In this document: positions 16,046 through 25,261 of the stretch, one piece after another | How the letters are laid out: every line of letters begins with the position of its first letter | Position numbering within the stretch: the stretch's first letter is position 1 | NCBI GenBank assembly: GCA_964494505.1 | Contig: CAZBRO010000015.1 | Location: forward strand, 1-64,000 | Source of the DNA: CAIYRG01 sp964494505 | GTDB taxonomy: Bacteria > Pseudomonadota > Alphaproteobacteria > Micropepsales > Micropepsaceae | Length of the DNA stretch: 64,000 nucleotides | Direction: 5' to 3' | Translations under genes and position numbers: made by a program | The notes under the pieces: generated by a model | Told to the model about the DNA's origin: nothing | Databases searched by the model: none | Seen by the model: the letters and a program-made list of their open reading frames with translations, nothing else

Positions 16046-17572
16046 ATGGCGGGAAATCAAAACGAGATGGCGGATTTCACGAAAGGTCTCGAAGCAAATT
16101 CGCTTGTCGACGGCGGGATGCTCGTGGGTCGCGTCGGTGAAGACGAGGTCCTCCTCGTCCGGCGGGGGGGCGAGGTGTTTGCGGTCGCAGCCCATTGCAC
16201 GCATTACCATGGGCCGCTCTCCGATGGCCTGGTGGTTGGCGAGACGGTGCGCTGCCCATGGCATCACGCCTGCTTCAATCTGCGAACAGGCGAAGCTCTG
16301 CACGCCCCGGCTTTCACGCCACTTGCACGATGGAAGGTGGAGCAGCGCGATGGCAGGATTTTCGTTGGCGAGAGACTGCCGGAAGCAAGGCAGGAAGCAG
16401 CCCCTGCCCTGGCGGGCGCCAGTCCGGAGAAAATCGTGATTATTGGCGGCGGAGCCGCTGGCTTTGCAGCCGCCGAGATGCTCAGGCGTGTGCACTACAG
16501 AGGCAGCCTCGTCATGCTGAGCGATGACGAGGCGGCGCCCGTCGATCGGCCGAACCTCTCAAAGGACTATCTCGCGGGCAATGCACCGGAGGATTGGGTG
16601 CCCATGCGTCCGGACAACTTCTATTCCGAGAGCGGCATTGACCTACATCTGAAGACAGTCGTCAAAAGCATCGATCCGACCTTGCGGGAAGTCGCCTTGG
16701 CCGATGGCAGCAGCACCATCTCCTATGACCGCCTTCTAATTGCCACCGGCGCGGAGCCGGTTCGGCTATCGATTCCCGGGGCCGATCAATCGCACATTCA
16801 TACGCTGCGTTCGTTTGCCGACTGCCGAGCCATCATCGCGCAGGCGACGACTGCACGCCGTGCAGTTGTCGTGGGCGCGAGCTTCATCGGACTCGAATGC
16901 GCCGCCGCCCTGCGGGCACGCGACATCGAAGTGCACGTGGTAGCGCCGGAGAAAAGACCGATGGAGCGGGTCCTCGGTCCACAGATGGGCGACTTCGTGC
17001 GTGCGCTTCATGAGGCGCACGGCGTGACTTTTCATCTCGAGGATACGGCGAGTGCCATAGATGGCAAGCAAGTCAGGCTCAAAAGCGGTGCGGTCCTTGA
17101 CGCGGATCTTGTGATCGTCGGTATCGGCGTACGGCCCCGAACCCAGCTTGCCGAAGCGGCTGGGCTTACCATGGATCGCGGCGTTGTCGTTGATAGCTAT
17201 CTCGAGACCAGCGCACCGGGCATATTTGCGGCCGGCGACATTGCGCGCTGGCCCGATCCGCACAGCGGCGAGAGCATTCGCGTCGAGCATTGGGTTGTTG
17301 CCGAACGCCAAGGGCAGGTGGCGGCGCTCAACATGCTTGGGCAGCGCCGCAAATTCACCGCAGTGCCGTTCTTCTGGAGCCAGCACTACGATATTCCGAT
17401 CAATTATGTCGGCCATGCGGAGAAGTGGGACGAACTCCTAATCGACGGCGATATTGCGGCCAAGGACTGCGTGCTGCGCTTCAATCGCAATGGGCGCACC
17501 CTCGCCGTGGCTTCGATCTTTCGCGACGTGGAGAGCCTTCAGGCCGAGTTGACAATGGGAAATGCGGGCTAG
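16046..17572 (+). CDS. Rieske domain-FAD oxidoreductase (AIF-like ferredoxin reductase)
   Basis: 508 residues from ATG 16046, chosen for a GGAGAG ribosome site 6 nt upstream; the frame is open upstream into the end of the OYE gene. Residues about 10-110 are a Rieske [2Fe-2S] domain with both ligand pairs, C51-x-H53 (CTHYHG) and C70-x2-H73 (CPWHH). Residues about 130-500 are a two-dinucleotide-binding flavoprotein: a GGGAAGFAAAEML FAD motif, a second GASFIGLECAAAL NAD(P)H motif, and GIFAAGDIA. The layout matches AIF-like/Rieske reductases, which take electrons from NAD(P)H. The electron acceptor is not evident; no ferredoxin or oxygenase gene is adjacent. Confidence 0.9.
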   Translation: MAGNQNEMADFTKGLEANSLVDGGMLVGRVGEDEVLLVRRGGEVFAVAAHCTHYHGPLSDGLVVGETVRCPWHHACFNLRTGEALHAPAFTPLARWKVEQRDGRIFVGERLPEARQEAAPALAGASPEKIVIIGGGAAGFAAAEMLRRVHYRGSLVMLSDDEAAPVDRPNLSKDYLAGNAPEDWVPMRPDNFYSESGIDLHLKTVVKSIDPTLREVALADGSSTISYDRLLIATGAEPVRLSIPGADQSHIHTLRSFADCRAIIAQATTARRAVVVGASFIGLECAAALRARDIEVHVVAPEKRPMERVLGPQMGDFVRALHEAHGVTFHLEDTASAIDGKQVRLKSGAVLDADLVIVGIGVRPRTQLAEAAGLTMDRGVVVDSYLETSAPGIFAAGDIARWPDPHSGESIRVEHWVVAERQGQVAALNMLGQRRKFTAVPFFWSQHYDIPINYVGHAEKWDELLIDGDIAAKDCVLRFNRNGRTLAVASIFRDVESLQAELTMGNAG

Positions 17573-17653
17573 CTAGCGGGCTCTTGAAGAGGTCTTCCAG
17601 GGCTTCGACCTCATAAGCCTCGTCCGCGCGCAAAGAGATCCTTCGTCTTCGAC

Positions 17654-19732
17654 CTATTCGTAACGCAGGGCTTCGATAGGATCGAGCCGCGCGGCTTTGC
17701 GCGCCGGGTAATAGCCGAAGAATATTCCTACCGCAGCGGAAAACAGGAAGCCTCCAAAAATCGCGCTCAAGGACAGGCGCGTCGGCCAATGGGTGATTGC
17801 GGAAATCAATTGCGAAATCACGATTCCCGCCACAATACCTGCGATGCCCCCGGTGACGCTGAGGAAGACCGCTTCGATCAGGAATTGGAGTAGCACCTGC
17901 AACCGGCGTGCGCCAATCGCCATGCGCAAACCGATTTCGCGAGTCCGTTCGGTCACCGAGACCAGCAGAATGTTCATGATGCCGATTCCTCCGACCAGAA
18001 GCGAAATCGAAGCGACCGTTGCCAGCAACAAAGCCATGATCTGGCTTGAATTCGTCGCGGTCTGAGCAATCTGGCTTAAATTCCGCACCGCGAAATCGTT
18101 CGGCTGCCCAGGTTGAATTTGATGGCGGCGCACCAATGTGCTCGTGACCTGCTGGATGGCGGTCGCAACGAGTTCAGGCGCTGACGCTTGCACGTAAATT
18201 GCGTTGACGTAGCCGGTAAGGCGGGGCGTGAGCCCGTAAGGATTGGGCGGAGCCGGATAGCTGGCGGCGATCGTCGATTGCACCTGGCTCGGTGCGGCCA
18301 CGCCTAACACCTTGCGTTCGGCGGTCGTGAACGGAATCATAACAAGATCGTCCTGATCTTGGCCGAACGAGCTTTGCCCCTTGGCCGCTAGCAGTCCTAT
18401 GACGCGCATGGGTGCGCCCTTGATCAGAATGACGGCCCCGATTGGATTCTCGTAATCGCCGAACAATTGGTGGTACACGGTCTGTCCAGGAAGACACACC
18501 ATGGCCGCATTGCTTTCGTCGTCGGTGTCGAATCCTCGGCCGGTATCAACGTGCCAATTGCCTGTCGTCAAATAGCTCGGCGTTACGCCTTGAACATTTG
18601 TGGTCCAATTCTGGTTCCCGTTTATGATTTGCCCGATTTGGCGGATGTTGTAGCTGACCAGAGCGACCGCTGAACTTTCGCGGCGGATGGCTTGTGCGTC
18701 GGCAACCGTTAGTGTCGATGCGCTTCCAAATCCGGCGCGGACTCCGCCTGCCGTGGTCGTGCCCGGCATCACGACGAGCAGATTGGTACCCAGGCTCTCG
18801 ATCTGTTTTCTCACCGCATCGTTTGCGCCCTGGCCGACAGCCACCATGGCGATAAGGGCGGCGACGCCGATAAACACCCCCAGCATGGTCAGCGCCGAAC
18901 GCATCTTGTTCCGCCCGATGGCCTGGATCGCGGCGCCGGCGACCATTTTGGTGAACTCAAGCGCGGACGCTGTGGCTTTCCCGTTGTTCAAGGAGACCCG
19001 TATCGGTGGCACTTGCCGGCCCGTGGAACTTTCCGCTTTTCGTTCGTCCGAAACGATCTTTCCGTCGCGCATGGTAATGACGCGATCGGCATAGGCCGCA
19101 ATGTCGGGTTCATGCGTCACAACGATGATCGTGACTCCCTGATCGCGATTGAGAACCCGCAGTGTATCCATGATTTCGTGCGAGGTCTTTGTATCCAGAT
19201 TTCCGGTCGGCTCATCCGCCAGCAGGACCGTCGGGTTGTTAATCAGCGATCGGGCAATCGCCACGCGCTGCTGCTGGCCCCCGGAAAGCTGGCCTGGGCT
19301 ATTCTTTTCCCGATCCGCGAGGCCAATGAACTGCAACTCCTTGTGCGCACGCGCCAGCCGTTCGGCTCGGCGTGCCGGAGCAGAGCCGGCGTAAAACAGT
19401 GGTAAAGCGACGTTTTCTATCGCGCTTGTGCGCGCCAGAAGATTGAAGCTCTGGAATACGAAGCCGATCCGCTCGCTGCGGATCCGTGCGAGTTGAGGCT
19501 CGCTCAACGAGCTCACCTCGACGCCTTCAAACAGATATTTCCCGCTCGTCGGCCGATCCAGGCAGCCCAGCATGTTCATGAGCGTGGATTTTCCTGAACC
19601 CGACGAGCCCATGATTGCCACGAATTCGCCCCGTTCGATCCGAAGGCTTACGCCATTGAGCGCCGGCACTTCCATATCGCCCACGCGGTAGATACGCGCG
19701 AGATTGCGGACATCGATAACCAGCTCTGCCAT
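17654..19732 (-). CDS. macB: MacB-like ABC transporter (ATPase fused to permease)
   Basis: 692 residues. The N-terminal ATPase (1-230) has Walker A GSSGSGKST, signature LSGGQQQR and Walker B LLADEPTGNLD. It is followed by a first membrane helix (about 275-300), a large periplasmic domain and three C-terminal helices, ending in RLDPIEALRYE, a typical MacB/FtsX-like tail. It powers tripartite export of macrolides, peptides or lipids with a MacA adaptor and a TolC-type channel. It starts 9 bp downstream of the adaptor gene on the minus strand, so the two form an operon. No TolC homologue lies in the window. Confidence 0.93.
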   Translation of the reverse strand: MAELVIDVRNLARIYRVGDMEVPALNGVSLRIERGEFVAIMGSSGSGKSTLMNMLGCLDRPTSGKYLFEGVEVSSLSEPQLARIRSERIGFVFQSFNLLARTSAIENVALPLFYAGSAPARRAERLARAHKELQFIGLADREKNSPGQLSGGQQQRVAIARSLINNPTVLLADEPTGNLDTKTSHEIMDTLRVLNRDQGVTIIVVTHEPDIAAYADRVITMRDGKIVSDERKAESSTGRQVPPIRVSLNNGKATASALEFTKMVAGAAIQAIGRNKMRSALTMLGVFIGVAALIAMVAVGQGANDAVRKQIESLGTNLLVVMPGTTTAGGVRAGFGSASTLTVADAQAIRRESSAVALVSYNIRQIGQIINGNQNWTTNVQGVTPSYLTTGNWHVDTGRGFDTDDESNAAMVCLPGQTVYHQLFGDYENPIGAVILIKGAPMRVIGLLAAKGQSSFGQDQDDLVMIPFTTAERKVLGVAAPSQVQSTIAASYPAPPNPYGLTPRLTGYVNAIYVQASAPELVATAIQQVTSTLVRRHQIQPGQPNDFAVRNLSQIAQTATNSSQIMALLLATVASISLLVGGIGIMNILLVSVTERTREIGLRMAIGARRLQVLLQFLIEAVFLSVTGGIAGIVAGIVISQLISAITHWPTRLSLSAIFGGFLFSAAVGIFFGYYPARKAARLDPIEALRYE

Positions 19733-19741
19733 AGCGTGCCT

Positions 19742-20992
19742 TTAGAATCCGAAGAGGCGCGGTCTTGTGGCCGTTGGGCTGCTGGTGCTGCTGCTGGCCT
19801 GACCGCCGACGATAACGGCATCGCCTGGTTTCAGAGCGCCCTCGATGACTTCCGTGTAGGTGTCGTCGTCGAGACCCAATCTCACATCTGTTTCTTTCGG
19901 CTGTCCGTTTTGGATCACCCACACACGGCCTTGCCCGGTTGCGAAAGCCCCCGCGGACGCGCCGGCCGGAGAGAAGCGCAGCGCCTGGTCCGGCACACGC
20001 AGCACATGTTCGCGCTCGGCGGTAACAATCCTCGTAGTGGCCGTCATGCCCGGCTTCAGTGGCAGGTCCTTGTTGTCCACTGCGATGACCACATCGTACG
20101 TCACCACATTCTGCACGGTCTGAGGCGCTTGCCGGACCTGGGTAACGACGCCCTGAAACGTTCTTTCCGGATAGGCTTCGACAGTGAAGCTCGCTTTATC
20201 GCCGAGCTTCACCGCGCCGATATCGCTTTCGCTGACATTGGTGTCTACCTGCATCTTGGTAAGGTCCGTGGCGATCAGAAATAAGGTGGGCGTCTGGAAA
20301 CTCGCGGCAACAGTCTGGCCGACCGTCACATTGCGCGATACTACGGTTCCATCCACCGGCGAAACGATATTCGTGTAACCCAAATTGACCTGTGCGGCGT
20401 CCAAGGCCGCCTCATGCTGCTTGATCGAAGCTTCGTCGAACACAATCTGGGCCGTAGCCTGATCATAGGCGTTCTTGGCGACATCGACCGTATCCTGGGA
20501 GGCTCCGCCAATCGCCAGAAGTCTCGTGTTACGCTGATAACTGACCTGGAGATAGGTGAGATTGGCCTGATCCTTCACCAATTGTGCTTTGGCCGTTCCC
20601 AACGCGGCGGCGGCCTCGTTGATGGCTGATTGATACGGCCTGGCGTCGATCTTCGCGCAGAGCTGTCCCTTCTTCACCTGCGTGTTGAAATCGCAGGAGA
20701 TGCTCTGGATCACGCCGGATACATAGCTCCCCACAAGGATGGTGAGAACCGGATTGACCGCGCCGCTTCCCGTTACGACTCGTGTGACCGCTCCCTGGCT
20801 GGCAGGCGCGGTTATGTAACGCGTCGCCGGTTCGCCGCGTGTCAGCCAATACGCGGCGATAGCGCCGATAAGGATGGCGATGAGCCCTGCCACAAGCGTC
20901 CAGCGGGAGAGCGCGGGCTTTCTCAATCCGGCAAGAGCGGGAGCAGGCGTCGGGATAGACACCGCTGCTTTTACCGTGACCGGCTGATACAT
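19742..20992 (-). CDS. macA: MacA-like periplasmic adaptor of tripartite efflux
   Basis: 416 residues from ATG 20992, supported by GAGGA 9 nt upstream; an in-frame ATG at 21058 would add 22 basic, non-family residues. A membrane anchor (about 30-50) is followed by a lipoyl/hairpin/lipoyl arrangement: GSYVSGVIQSISCDFNTQVKKGQ and SPVDGTVVSRNVTVGQTV flank a coiled-coil of about 85 residues, then a beta-barrel and membrane-proximal domain. It bridges MacB to an outer-membrane channel. Its promoter region (20993-21248) is shared with the divergent YbhG-like operon. Confidence 0.92.
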   Translation of the reverse strand: MYQPVTVKAAVSIPTPAPALAGLRKPALSRWTLVAGLIAILIGAIAAYWLTRGEPATRYITAPASQGAVTRVVTGSGAVNPVLTILVGSYVSGVIQSISCDFNTQVKKGQLCAKIDARPYQSAINEAAAALGTAKAQLVKDQANLTYLQVSYQRNTRLLAIGGASQDTVDVAKNAYDQATAQIVFDEASIKQHEAALDAAQVNLGYTNIVSPVDGTVVSRNVTVGQTVAASFQTPTLFLIATDLTKMQVDTNVSESDIGAVKLGDKASFTVEAYPERTFQGVVTQVRQAPQTVQNVVTYDVVIAVDNKDLPLKPGMTATTRIVTAEREHVLRVPDQALRFSPAGASAGAFATGQGRVWVIQNGQPKETDVRLGLDDDTYTEVIEGALKPGDAVIVGGQASSSTSSPTATRPRLFGF

Positions 20993-21248
20993 CGTGCGTT
21001 TCCTCGAGGAAAACCCCTTTCTAAGTAAACCGGAATGAGGAAATGGCTCTTGATCCATCTCAAGATCAACTTGGTGTCCAACTCTCCTTGGGGCCGGAGA
21101 AACGCGGATATTCCGTGTCTTTTCCGCGTGCCGGACGCCACATGAATGCGATTTAACAGTGCTCGCTCATCATCTTGCGACAGATCAATTTGCTCGCCGA
21201 TTCAGCAGTCTACAAAACTGGCGATCCCTTTGAGGCGCGAATACCGCG

Positions 21249-22229
21249 ATGCAACATCGTCTCCAAATCGGTGCGCTAGCAACGATCTTGGCGATCGCCG
21301 CTATCGGAATCCAACGCCCGGACCTGTGGCGCCCCTGGTTCTGGCCGTCCGAACACCAAGATTCGCTCACGCTTTCCGGCAATATTGAAGCGCATGAAAG
21401 CGTGCTGGGGTTCAAGACGATCCAGTCCCGCATCGTTGAACTTCCTTTCGATGAAGGCCAATGGGTGAAGGCGGGAACGCTCGTCGCCCGCGCCGATGAC
21501 GCTGATTATCACCAGCAGATGAAATTGGCCGCTGCCGCCCTCGAAGTGCAGCAAAGCTCGCTGGGAGCCGTTATCCAAAATCTAACCGCCGCCGAGAAGG
21601 TCGTAACCAGCGATCAGGCCGATGTCGTGCTGAAGGATACGCAAGACCGGCGTTCGCAATTGCTTTGGGGAAAGGGCGCGGTGAGCGCCGATGCCCGTGA
21701 CGTTGCCACCACGGCCCATGCGCAAGCGCAGGCACAGCTCGAACGTGACCAGGCGCTGTTCACCGGCGCCGCCCGCAATATCGAGCTGGCCAAGGCCAAT
21801 GTGCATAACGCCGAAGAGAATCTCACATACACCAAGATCGTGCTCGATTACACACGTCTTCTCGCGCCGTTTGACGGTGTGGTGACGGTGCGTGAAGCGG
21901 AGCTCGGCGAGATCGTTGCGCCGGGCACGCCCGTGATCACGCTTGCCGATCTCGACCATGTCTGGCTGCGCGCCTACATCAATGAAACCGACATCGGCAA
22001 GGTACGGCTCGGCACGCCCGTCACCATCAAAACCGATACCTATCCCGGCAAGATTTACCAAGGCCGCGTGTCTTTCATAGCATCCGACGCAGAGTTCACG
22101 CCCAAGACGGTAGAGACGCACGCCGAACGCGTCACTCTCGTCTATCGCGTCAAGATTGACGTGGCCAATCCGACACATGAGCTTCTGCCCGGTATGCCGG
22201 CGGATGCGAATATTCGGGTGGCGCCATGA
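21249..22229 (+). CDS. HlyD-family efflux adaptor (YbhG-like)
   Basis: 326 residues. An uncleaved N-terminal anchor (about 8-22) is followed by a barrel-sandwich domain split by a long alpha-hairpin (about 90-205), then LDYTRLLAPFDGVVTVREAELGEIVAPG and a beta-barrel. It is the first gene of a five-gene efflux operon; its stop overlaps the next ATPase gene by ATGA (22226-22229). In E. coli the equivalent order, ybhG-F-S-R, exports cationic drugs and chloramphenicol-like compounds. The substrate here is unknown. Confidence 0.88.
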   Translation: MQHRLQIGALATILAIAAIGIQRPDLWRPWFWPSEHQDSLTLSGNIEAHESVLGFKTIQSRIVELPFDEGQWVKAGTLVARADDADYHQQMKLAAAALEVQQSSLGAVIQNLTAAEKVVTSDQADVVLKDTQDRRSQLLWGKGAVSADARDVATTAHAQAQAQLERDQALFTGAARNIELAKANVHNAEENLTYTKIVLDYTRLLAPFDGVVTVREAELGEIVAPGTPVITLADLDHVWLRAYINETDIGKVRLGTPVTIKTDTYPGKIYQGRVSFIASDAEFTPKTVETHAERVTLVYRVKIDVANPTHELLPGMPADANIRVAP

Positions 22230-23170
22230 GCGCGGCTGCGGGCCCAGTTATCGCAGTCGATGGCCTTAGCAAGCACTTTCCCGGTGTGTTTGCCGTGGAT
22301 TCCATGAGCTTTTCAATCGGGCGCGGCGAGCTTTTCGGCCTCGTTGGGCCGGATGGTGCGGGCAAGACCACCCTGATGCGCATGTGCGCGGGAGTCATGC
22401 GGCCCGACAGCGGCACCATTGTGATCGATGGCGTCGATGTGATTCGCGAACCGGAAGAAACCAAAAAGCATATCAGCTATATGCCGCAACGCTTCGGCCT
22501 TTATGAAGATCTAACGGTCAATGAAAACATCCGCTTCTATGCGGACCTGTTCGAGATAGCGCCGGCCCTGCGCGAACAGCGCGCCGTCGAATTGCTCGCG
22601 GCCTCGGGTATGAGCGAGTTCCGCAAACGCCGCGCCGGCCAGCTTTCGGGCGGCATGAAACAAAAACTCGGGCTCGTCTGCTCGCTCGTGCATACGCCCC
22701 GGGTGCTGCTGCTCGATGAACCGACTACCGGCGTCGATCCGATTTCGCGCCGCGACTTCTGGCACATTCTTTATGGACTGCGGGAGAAAGGCGTGACCAT
22801 CGTCATCTCGACAGCCTATCTGGACGAGGCCGAGCGCTGCACGAGGCTTGCTCTGCTGCATAAGGGGCGGCTGCGCTATTGCGATACCCCGCAAAGGCTG
22901 AAGCAGCTAATGCCGGGCGCGCTCGTCAAGATTGTTTCCACGGAGCCGCGAACAGTCCGCGATGCCATCGCCCACATGTCAGGCGTGTCGAGCACGATGC
23001 TCGTTGGCGATGGTGTCCATGCGGCCGTCGACGATGCGGACCTGCGCATTCCCGAAATCCAAGCCGCGCTGACGGCAAAGAACGTCCCTGCGGGCGATAT
23101 CTCCCGCGTCACTCCGGGAATCGAGGATCTGTTCATCACCCTGCTGGGAAACGAGTCGAAAGTATCATGA
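22226..23170 (+). CDS. ABC transporter ATPase, first of pair (YbhF N-half-like)
   Basis: 314 residues. Walker A is GPDGAGKTT, the signature is LSGGMKQKL and Walker B is VLLLDEPTTGVD. The last about 80 residues form the C-terminal extension common to ABC-2 drug exporters. In E. coli YbhF carries two such halves in one protein; here they are two genes joined by an ATGA overlap (23167-23170). Confidence 0.92.
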   Translation: MSAAAGPVIAVDGLSKHFPGVFAVDSMSFSIGRGELFGLVGPDGAGKTTLMRMCAGVMRPDSGTIVIDGVDVIREPEETKKHISYMPQRFGLYEDLTVNENIRFYADLFEIAPALREQRAVELLAASGMSEFRKRRAGQLSGGMKQKLGLVCSLVHTPRVLLLDEPTTGVDPISRRDFWHILYGLREKGVTIVISTAYLDEAERCTRLALLHKGRLRYCDTPQRLKQLMPGALVKIVSTEPRTVRDAIAHMSGVSSTMLVGDGVHAAVDDADLRIPEIQAALTAKNVPAGDISRVTPGIEDLFITLLGNESKVS

Positions 23171-24132
23171 ACTCCACAGCTACGGGCACGCCTCTGATCG
23201 TTGTCGAGGGCCTGGTGAAGCAATTCGATTCATTCACTGCGGTCGACCATGTCAGCTTCAGCATCGGTCGCGGAGAGATCGTGGGCTTCATCGGGCCGAA
23301 CGGCGCCGGGAAATCCACCGTTATCCGCATACTCTGCGGGCTGTTAAGGCCCACGGCGGGACGGGCGCTTGTCGCGGGCTTCGATGTCGCGCGCGATCCC
23401 GAAGCGGTGCGCGAGCACATCGGATATATGTCCCAGAAATTCTCGCTCTATGCCGACCTCACGGTTCTCGAAAATCTCCGCTTCTTCGCGGGGGTCTACC
23501 GCGTGCCGAGCAATGTCCTTGCGGACCGGTTGCGCTATTCCATCGATATGGCTGGACTTCAGGGACGCGAAGACACCCTGGTCAGCACGCTGGCTGGCGG
23601 GTGGAAGCAGCGGCTGGCGCTTGGTTGCGCCATTCTGCATCGGCCGCCCGTTCTGTTTCTCGACGAGCCCACCTCCGGCGTCGATCCCGAATCGCGCCGG
23701 CGTTTCTGGGAACTCATTCAAACGCTGGCAGCAGACGGGGTAAGCATCCTGGTCTCCACCCATTATTTGGACGAAGCGGAATATTGCAATCGCGTCGCCC
23801 TGATCGACCGGGGCCGACTGGTGGCGATGGATGCGCCCTCCGTGCTGAAGAAGCATTCTCTCGGAGGCGAATTGCTGCTGGTCGAATGCGATTCCGTCGG
23901 GTCCGCTATCGGTGCCCTCTCCAAAATGCGAGGTGTCGAAGATGTGGCGCCATTCGGCAACACTCTGCATGTGCTCATAAAGGCGGGGAGCCAGGCGAAA
24001 GCGGAATTGCCAGGCTATCTCGCGGCGCAGCACATTACTGTGACCCGCAACGAGCGAATCGAACCGACGCTGGAAGACGTGTTCGTGCGTCTGGTCGGCG
24101 CGCACGAGGAGTCCGCAGGGGCGCCCGCATGA
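23167..24132 (+). CDS. ABC transporter ATPase, second of pair (YbhF C-half-like)
   Basis: 321 residues from ATG 23167, which makes an ATGA overlap with the gene before; longer in-frame starts lie inside that gene. Walker A is GPNGAGKST and Walker B is VLFLDEPTSGVD. The signature is degenerate (LAGGWKQRL instead of LSGGQ), so the paired ATP site may be unequal. It overlaps the next permease by ATGA (24129-24132). Confidence 0.92.
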   Translation: MNSTATGTPLIVVEGLVKQFDSFTAVDHVSFSIGRGEIVGFIGPNGAGKSTVIRILCGLLRPTAGRALVAGFDVARDPEAVREHIGYMSQKFSLYADLTVLENLRFFAGVYRVPSNVLADRLRYSIDMAGLQGREDTLVSTLAGGWKQRLALGCAILHRPPVLFLDEPTSGVDPESRRRFWELIQTLAADGVSILVSTHYLDEAEYCNRVALIDRGRLVAMDAPSVLKKHSLGGELLLVECDSVGSAIGALSKMRGVEDVAPFGNTLHVLIKAGSQAKAELPGYLAAQHITVTRNERIEPTLEDVFVRLVGAHEESAGAPA

Positions 24133-25256
24133 GATTGGTGCGGCTGAAGGCAATCGCAGTCAAGGAGATGCTCCAGATCGTTCGCGATCCGCGCAGCCTG
24201 ATCATCGCGCTTCTCATGCCGGTCATGCAGATGTTCCTTCTGGGCTACGGCATGAGCCTCGATATCGCTCATATCCCGCTTTGCACCTTCGACCGGGAAG
24301 TGAGCCCGCTCAGCGTCGAACTCCTCAATCGCTTCCAAGCCTCAAAATACTTCGCGGTTACGGCATCGCCGTCGAATTATCGAGATCTGACGACGGCAAT
24401 AGACCGCGGCACATGCGATATCGCTATCGTCATCCCACAGCACTTTTCCGAGCGCCTGAGTACGGGGGGAGAAGCTTCCGTTCAGGCCATTGTGGACGCT
24501 ACCAACAACAACACCGCGACGATCGCCATTGGCTACACACAAGCGGTGGTGTCGGGATTCTCGGCGTTTGTGCAAACCCAATTCGGCGCCGGCGGGGTAG
24601 CGATCCTTCCACCGATCGTGGTGCAATCCCGTGTCTGGTTCAACGAAGATTTGCAGAGCCGCAACTTCATCATTCCCGGTGCGGTTGCCCTGATTATGGC
24701 GCTGGTCGGGGCCCAGCTAACGGCGCTCACCGTGTCGCGAGAGTGGGAACGGGGAACGATGGAGCTTCTGGTCTCCACCCCTGTCAAGCCCATGGAGGTG
24801 ATGCTCGGCAAGCTTATTCCGTATTTCGTCATCGGATTACTCGATGCCGTACTTTGTCTTGTGCTTGCGCTCTATTGGTTCGAAGTGCCGTTCCGCGGCG
24901 CGCTTTTGACGTTGATGCTTCTTACGATGCTGTTTCTCGTCGTTGTGCTGGGGATCGGCTACATGATTTCTGTCGCGATCCGCAATCAGCTGGGCGCAAG
25001 CCAGATTGCGCTGCTCGTCACCATGATGCCGACGACGATTCTCTCCGGCATCAGCTTTCCGATCGATCAGATGCCGTGGGTCGTGCGCGTCATCACCTAT
25101 TTCGTCTACCCGCGCTATTACGTGACGGCGGTGAAGGCTATCTTTCTCAAGGGCTCGGGACCGTCCGATCTTCTCGTACCCATCGCTATGATGAGCCTCT
25201 TTGCAGCGGGAATTGCGTTCTTTGCCTCCCGCGCGTTCCGCAAGACGCTGGATTGA
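24129..25256 (+). CDS. ABC-2 type permease (YbhS-like)
   Basis: 375 residues from ATG 24129. It begins with a cytoplasmic helix KAIAVKEMLQIVRDPRSL, then a first membrane helix, a periplasmic domain of about 150 residues and five further helices (from about 185). The ABC-2 permease signature REWERGTMELLVSTPVKPMEVMLGK is present. It probably pairs with the next gene to form the pore; the gap between the two is only 5 bp. Confidence 0.9.
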   Translation: MRLVRLKAIAVKEMLQIVRDPRSLIIALLMPVMQMFLLGYGMSLDIAHIPLCTFDREVSPLSVELLNRFQASKYFAVTASPSNYRDLTTAIDRGTCDIAIVIPQHFSERLSTGGEASVQAIVDATNNNTATIAIGYTQAVVSGFSAFVQTQFGAGGVAILPPIVVQSRVWFNEDLQSRNFIIPGAVALIMALVGAQLTALTVSREWERGTMELLVSTPVKPMEVMLGKLIPYFVIGLLDAVLCLVLALYWFEVPFRGALLTLMLLTMLFLVVVLGIGYMISVAIRNQLGASQIALLVTMMPTTILSGISFPIDQMPWVVRVITYFVYPRYYVTAVKAIFLKGSGPSDLLVPIAMMSLFAAGIAFFASRAFRKTLD

Positions 25257-25261
25257 CAGCC

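Noticed and set aside
21059..21248. Search for a regulator gene between macA and the YbhG-like gene
   Set aside because: The 190-bp gap is too short for one and shows no coding frame; it is a promoter region.
24281..25261. A long upstream extension of the last ABC-2 permease (from about 24281)
   Set aside because: The true start at 25262 matches the family N-terminus; the extension overlaps the previous permease in another frame.
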